The notes beneath the pieces are model-generated. The model did not search any database. It had not been told where the DNA came from and was given only the letters and a program-made list of their open reading frames with translations. A stretch of DNA of 64,000 nt from Belnapia arida (GTDB taxonomy: Bacteria; Pseudomonadota; Alphaproteobacteria; Acetobacterales; Acetobacteraceae), in assembly GCF_016773205.1 (NCBI RefSeq), contig NZ_JAETWB010000025.1, forward strand, positions 1 through 64,000, read 5' to 3'. The position numbers and the translations under genes were made by a program. Shown here one piece after another: positions 63,306 to 64,000 of this stretch; positions within the stretch are counted from its first letter, which is position 1, and each line of letters begins with the position of its first letter.

Positions 63306-63758
63306 ATTGAGCTTCCCTCCCTAACCCCGCCCTCATGATGCACTGCACAAACTTCTTCTGCAAGACCCATTGCGACGGATGGTGCGCAGTATCATTCAAC
63401 TCAAAAGATTGCCGAACGATCGGCTGTTCGTGTTGCGCAATACCACCTCGGCTGCGATCAGGGGTTGGGTGTCACTTAGGACGCTGGGTGCCAGCCGCGG
63501 CGCGACCTTTATCCAGGCGCGAGGCGCCCACCCCTCTGTAGCAGTTACGCAGAATGACTAGGGGGCGACCGTGTAAAGGCAAGCTCAATTGAAACTTTAC
63601 GTCCAAACCGGTTGCGAGAATGCAGATGCAGAGACGTATTTGGTACCTACTCGTCATCGATAACTGTGGGGGCAAACGTCAAGAGTAGCCAATTGCTTGC
63701 CGCCTCGCCTCGGTCATGCTGCGCTGCTGCAAGACGCTAAGCGCGGAGCTCACGATTG
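63306..63758. other. intergenic region before the dehydrogenase gene
   Basis: 453 bp between divergent transcription units; nothing recognisable beyond the ribosome sites of both. Confidence 0.45.
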
Positions 63759-64000
63759 ATGAAACCTGTTATTCTCACAGCGATGCCGCTAAGGCCGCCT
63801 TTTCAGGCCCGCCTCGAAGAGACCTATGAGGTGTATGGCCCTTTGGGGCAAACCATCCCTGGGACCTTGCCTGAGGCGGCGCGCAGCGCACAGGCACTGA
63901 TCACCCTGGGAAGCGTTGGTGCCAGCGCTGAACTCATGGCAGCCCTGCCGCGCCTCGGACTCATCACTTGCTACGGCACCGGCTTCGAGAGAGTGGACCG
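63759..64000 (+). CDS. D-2-hydroxyacid dehydrogenase, N-terminal part (cut by window end)
   Basis: 80 codons from ATG (MKPVILTAMPLRPPFQ) to the end of the window. ALITLGSVGASAELMAALPRL and LITCYGTGFERVD match the substrate-binding domain of NAD-dependent 2-hydroxyacid dehydrogenases, where the GTGF.. segment follows the first lobe. GGAG lies 11 bp upstream. Confidence 0.8.
   Translation, partial: MKPVILTAMPLRPPFQARLEETYEVYGPLGQTIPGTLPEAARSAQALITLGSVGASAELMAALPRLGLITCYGTGFERVD

Overview
The window is high-GC DNA that looks like a plasmid or other secondary replicon of an alphaproteobacterium, most likely an Acetobacteraceae member close to Roseomonas. I judge this from the gene families: an assimilatory nitrate cluster with a PP2C/kinase fusion, a Bug/TctC binding protein, DUF1127, and peptide ABC transporters. 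No database search was possible. The replicon call rests on a compact block at 28.6-32.4 kb: eight 16-bp iterons around a RepA_C-type initiator gene, then parA overlapping a DUF3102-type partner gene, with a 20-bp repeat pair upstream of parA. I see no rRNA, tRNA or CRISPR array.

Layout. 0.3-1.4 kb: a zinc metallopeptidase. 1.7-9.5 kb: a minus-strand assimilatory nitrate operon in transcription order MFS transporter, nasA, small unknown gene, nirB, nirD, degenerate nirD paralogue, cobA, with a divergent PP2C/Ser-Thr kinase. 11.7-13.1 kb: a cytochrome P450. 13.2-16.1 kb: an overlapping three-gene operon (MerR regulator, VWA protein, ADP-ribosylglycohydrolase) with a predicted leaderless palindromic promoter. 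16.4-17.2 kb: a KilA-N/HNH protein with a clear terminator. 18.0-23.4 kb: a mobile module with two translationally coupled tyrosine recombinases, an excisionase-like HTH protein and three unknown proteins. 23.9-27.2 kb: amidase, small AtzG-like protein and a peptide-binding protein. 27.3-32.4 kb: transposon and methyltransferase remnants, an HNH protein and the replicon core. 32.5-39.7 kb: unknown genes, an orphan response regulator, a GH16 glycosidase with duplicated binding modules, a GFA protein, higBA and a broken phage-type gene. 40.0-49.0 kb: a TctC binding protein, an LLM flavin oxidoreductase, GNAT and acyl-CoA-dehydrogenase-like proteins, and an AraC regulator divergent from DUF1127, cupin and DoxX-like genes. 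49.5-51.8 kb: a junction of a truncated PAP2 gene, an IS5-family element, an IS481 fragment and a TctC fragment. 51.9-54.9 kb: a rutABCD pyrimidine-degradation operon whose rutA is broken. 55.2-60.7 kb: a complete peptide ABC transporter operon. 61.0-62.6 kb: another family 5 binding protein. 63.2-64.0 kb: a microprotein and the start of a 2-hydroxyacid dehydrogenase.

How the genes work together. Nitrate is imported and reduced by NasA and NirBD, while cobA supplies the siroheme precursor that NirB needs. The family 5 transporter, amidase, Bug protein and Rut enzymes point to scavenging of peptides, amides and pyrimidines as nitrogen and carbon sources. The rest is replicon maintenance (repA, parA and partner, higBA) plus accumulated mobile debris. 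The strongest candidates for undescribed biology are the MerR-VWA-ADP-ribosylglycohydrolase operon, the two-recombinase module, and the ParA/DUF3102 partition locus with its repeats.
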